Assembly: GCF_033242365.1 (NCBI RefSeq) | Contig: NZ_BTHK01000004.1 | Coordinates: 124,001-188,000 of the forward strand | Direction: 5' to 3' | Source: Lachnoanaerobaculum sanguinis | GTDB lineage: Bacteria; Bacillota; Clostridia; Lachnospirales; Lachnospiraceae | Length of the DNA: 64,000 nt | Shown here: positions 62,675 to 64,000 of the stretch, piece by piece | How the letters are laid out: every line of letters begins with the position of its first letter | Position numbering within the stretch: position 1 is the stretch's first letter | Notes under the pieces: model-generated | Database searches by the model: none | What the model was told of the DNA's origin: nothing | What the model saw: the letters and a program-made list of their open reading frames with translations, nothing else | Position numbers and translations under genes: made by a program

Positions 62675-64000
62675 CTATCTGTCAAAGAGAACAAAATCAC
62701 TGTCCAAATTGTTTAGTCCGTCTGTGGCATATGTGATTTCCGCTCCCCATCTGTCATGTCTGTCGGCACTTGAATCGTAGTGATAGAATCTTCCGTTCTT
62801 CTTTCTCGGTCTGTCACTATCACTTACTCTTGCTACGAACTTTGAGTTTGAAACTACTATCCAGTTGCCCTCTCCGTCCTTAAGAATCTTTGTGCCTTTG
62901 ACTACTTTACCGTTTGAGTCTACGACTACATACTCGCCGTGACCTGTTCTTGTGTCCTTAAGAATACCGTACTTAAGGCTTGCATCAGCATCCAGTCTTA
63001 ATCCGTTGAAGTAGAACTTACCGTCGTTCTTTGCAAGTGTGCATCTTGCTCCGATAGCCTTACCGTTGTCTTTGAAACCGAATACCGCATTTTGATCTCT
63101 AAGAGATACTGTAACCTCACCGGTAATCATTGAACCGTCATTAAGCTCATCTGTACCGAAGAGATATAAGCTTCCTCTGTCGATTGCAGCTATAGGTGAG
63201 TTGAGAGCGTCTGTAAGGAAGTCTTCCTTTGTCCACTCATCTACATCATATTTGATACCGAATGTATCATCTTCCAACATAATTACAAAACCTGTCTGCA
63301 TACGTCCGATCTCATCGAAAGCGTATCTTCTTCCAAGTACTGTAGCTATTTTATCTTTAATTACACTACCGTCTTTCTTTGTTCTGAACCAGCTGTGCTC
63401 TTCTGTATCATAATCATGCTGACTCATTACTTCATTAGGTACTGTAAATGTCCAGTAATCGTCTTTAAGCTCACCGTCAACATCAAGTGAACCGTATTTT
63501 ACTTTAGCGTTACTTGCTGTAGCTCTTATGTTTGCGTTGGTTACGGAAAGCTGAGGTATCATTACACCGTTCTCATCAAACAGGTATGCCTTACCGTTTA
63601 TCTCTCTCTGCTTTGACTGATCTGTACTGCTTGCAGCGTACTTTCTTCCGTTAGCCCCGAAGTACAGCCACATCTCATCATACTCACTGTAGTTTCTCTG
63701 TCCAAGCTCTGAATATCCCGGATTCTCTCCTACCTGTGAATAAAGCAACCACTGATCCGCATACATTGCTCCGTCATCACCGAAGTAGTATTTCGCACTC
63801 TTAAACGGATTGTCATCTTCTACCGCATTGCCCTCCGCATCGAAGAATCCGGTAAGCATTACTCCTTCTTCATCAAAAAGATATCTCTTTCCGTTAATTT
63901 CACGAGTATATACTCTTCCGTCTTTGCCCTTGTACGCTTTTCCGTCGGCACCGAAGTAATACCATGCATCATTATCGTCGATATCTTTTGCAAGAACCCA
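62675..64000 (-). CDS. Cell-wall-repeat surface protein, 5' end outside the window
   Basis: The frame is open to the window edge, giving the last 441 residues. It begins within wall-type repeats (AWYYFGADGKAYKGKDGR, KRYLFDEEGVMLTGFFD, KYYFGDDGAMYADQW). It continues with further repeats of looser form (GRRYAFDEIGRMQTGF, KFYFNGLRLDADASLKYG) and ends in LNNLDSDFVLFD. No signal or anchor can be judged. The next gene starts 13 bases on, so all three surface proteins probably form one operon. An internal ATG at 63859 is not the true start. Confidence 0.82.
   Translation of the reverse strand, partial: WVLAKDIDDNDAWYYFGADGKAYKGKDGRVYTREINGKRYLFDEEGVMLTGFFDAEGNAVEDDNPFKSAKYYFGDDGAMYADQWLLYSQVGENPGYSELGQRNYSEYDEMWLYFGANGRKYAASSTDQSKQREINGKAYLFDENGVMIPQLSVTNANIRATASNAKVKYGSLDVDGELKDDYWTFTVPNEVMSQHDYDTEEHSWFRTKKDGSVIKDKIATVLGRRYAFDEIGRMQTGFVIMLEDDTFGIKYDVDEWTKEDFLTDALNSPIAAIDRGSLYLFGTDELNDGSMITGEVTVSLRDQNAVFGFKDNGKAIGARCTLAKNDGKFYFNGLRLDADASLKYGILKDTRTGHGEYVVVDSNGKVVKGTKILKDGEGNWIVVSNSKFVARVSDSDRPRKKNGRFYHYDSSADRHDRWGAEITYATDGLNNLDSDFVLFDR

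Noticed and set aside
1..64000. Genomic island borders, phage or insertion sequences
   Set aside because: No transposase, integrase, tRNA or terminal repeats were recognised; the duplications seen are explained by homologous recombination between paralogues.

Overview
The window reads as a low-GC, Gram-positive anaerobe of the class Clostridia, most likely family Lachnospiraceae. An oral genus such as Lachnoanaerobaculum is my best guess but is unproven. The reasons are the AT-rich DNA, strong AGGAGG-type ribosome binding sites, lipoprotein signals with a lipobox, many glucan/choline-binding-type cell-wall repeats (GW..I.G.WYYF), a Firmicutes-type type VII secretion (T7SSb-like) locus, a two-subunit iron-sulfur L-serine dehydratase and a membrane-anchored flavin reductase. 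No phage, transposase, tRNA, rRNA or CRISPR array was seen.

Region 1 (1-12,240, minus strand): eight tandem lipoproteins that all start with a lipobox and a TPR module but carry different C-terminal modules (cell-wall repeats, calcium-loop-like D-x-TGDG-x-D/E repeats, or a domain marked by I-D-R/K-G-x-Y-Y-E-V). The array also holds a decayed C-terminal fragment (3031-3166) and a truncated copy of a membrane-protein gene with its promoter (4743-4906).

Region 2 (12,358-27,345, minus strand): a T7SS locus. In transcription order it has a membrane Ser/Thr kinase with TPRs, a 43-residue membrane peptide, a VWA-FHA membrane protein, a PP2C phosphatase, the FHA-containing EssC ATPase, a LytTR regulator with a degenerate receiver, an unknown 170-residue protein, a YukD/EsaB ubiquitin-like protein, a lipase-like protein whose secretion-type helical region is at the C terminus, and six small WXG100-like or helical proteins. 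The lipoprotein array of region 1 lies directly downstream on the same strand.

Region 3 (27,346-43,786): six more TPR lipoproteins, two on the plus strand with duplicated promoters and terminators and four on the minus strand. They are interspersed with secreted cell-wall-repeat proteins (one with a transglutaminase-like triad), two zinc-ribbon membrane proteins (one with a YARHG domain), a four-helix membrane protein, an Rrf2-type iron-sulfur regulator and a TPR-free lipoprotein. A 3' fragment of a 3-hydroxyacyl-CoA dehydrogenase gene (29227-29365) matches the intact gene at 46285.

Region 4 (43,984-50,583): metabolic and housekeeping genes: a flavin reductase with two FMN-attachment domains, the 3-hydroxyacyl-CoA dehydrogenase, L-serine dehydratase beta and alpha subunits, a small RsiV-like lipoprotein and uracil phosphoribosyltransferase.

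Region 5 (50,711-64,000, minus strand): an apparent operon of three cell-wall-repeat surface proteins (the first incomplete at the window edge, then 2329 and 1647 residues).

The main biological story is a T7SS with its own phosphorylation-signalling set and a candidate reverse-orientation lipase substrate, next to an expanded, recombining family of 14 TPR lipoproteins that could be surface receptors, immunity factors or envelope scaffolds.
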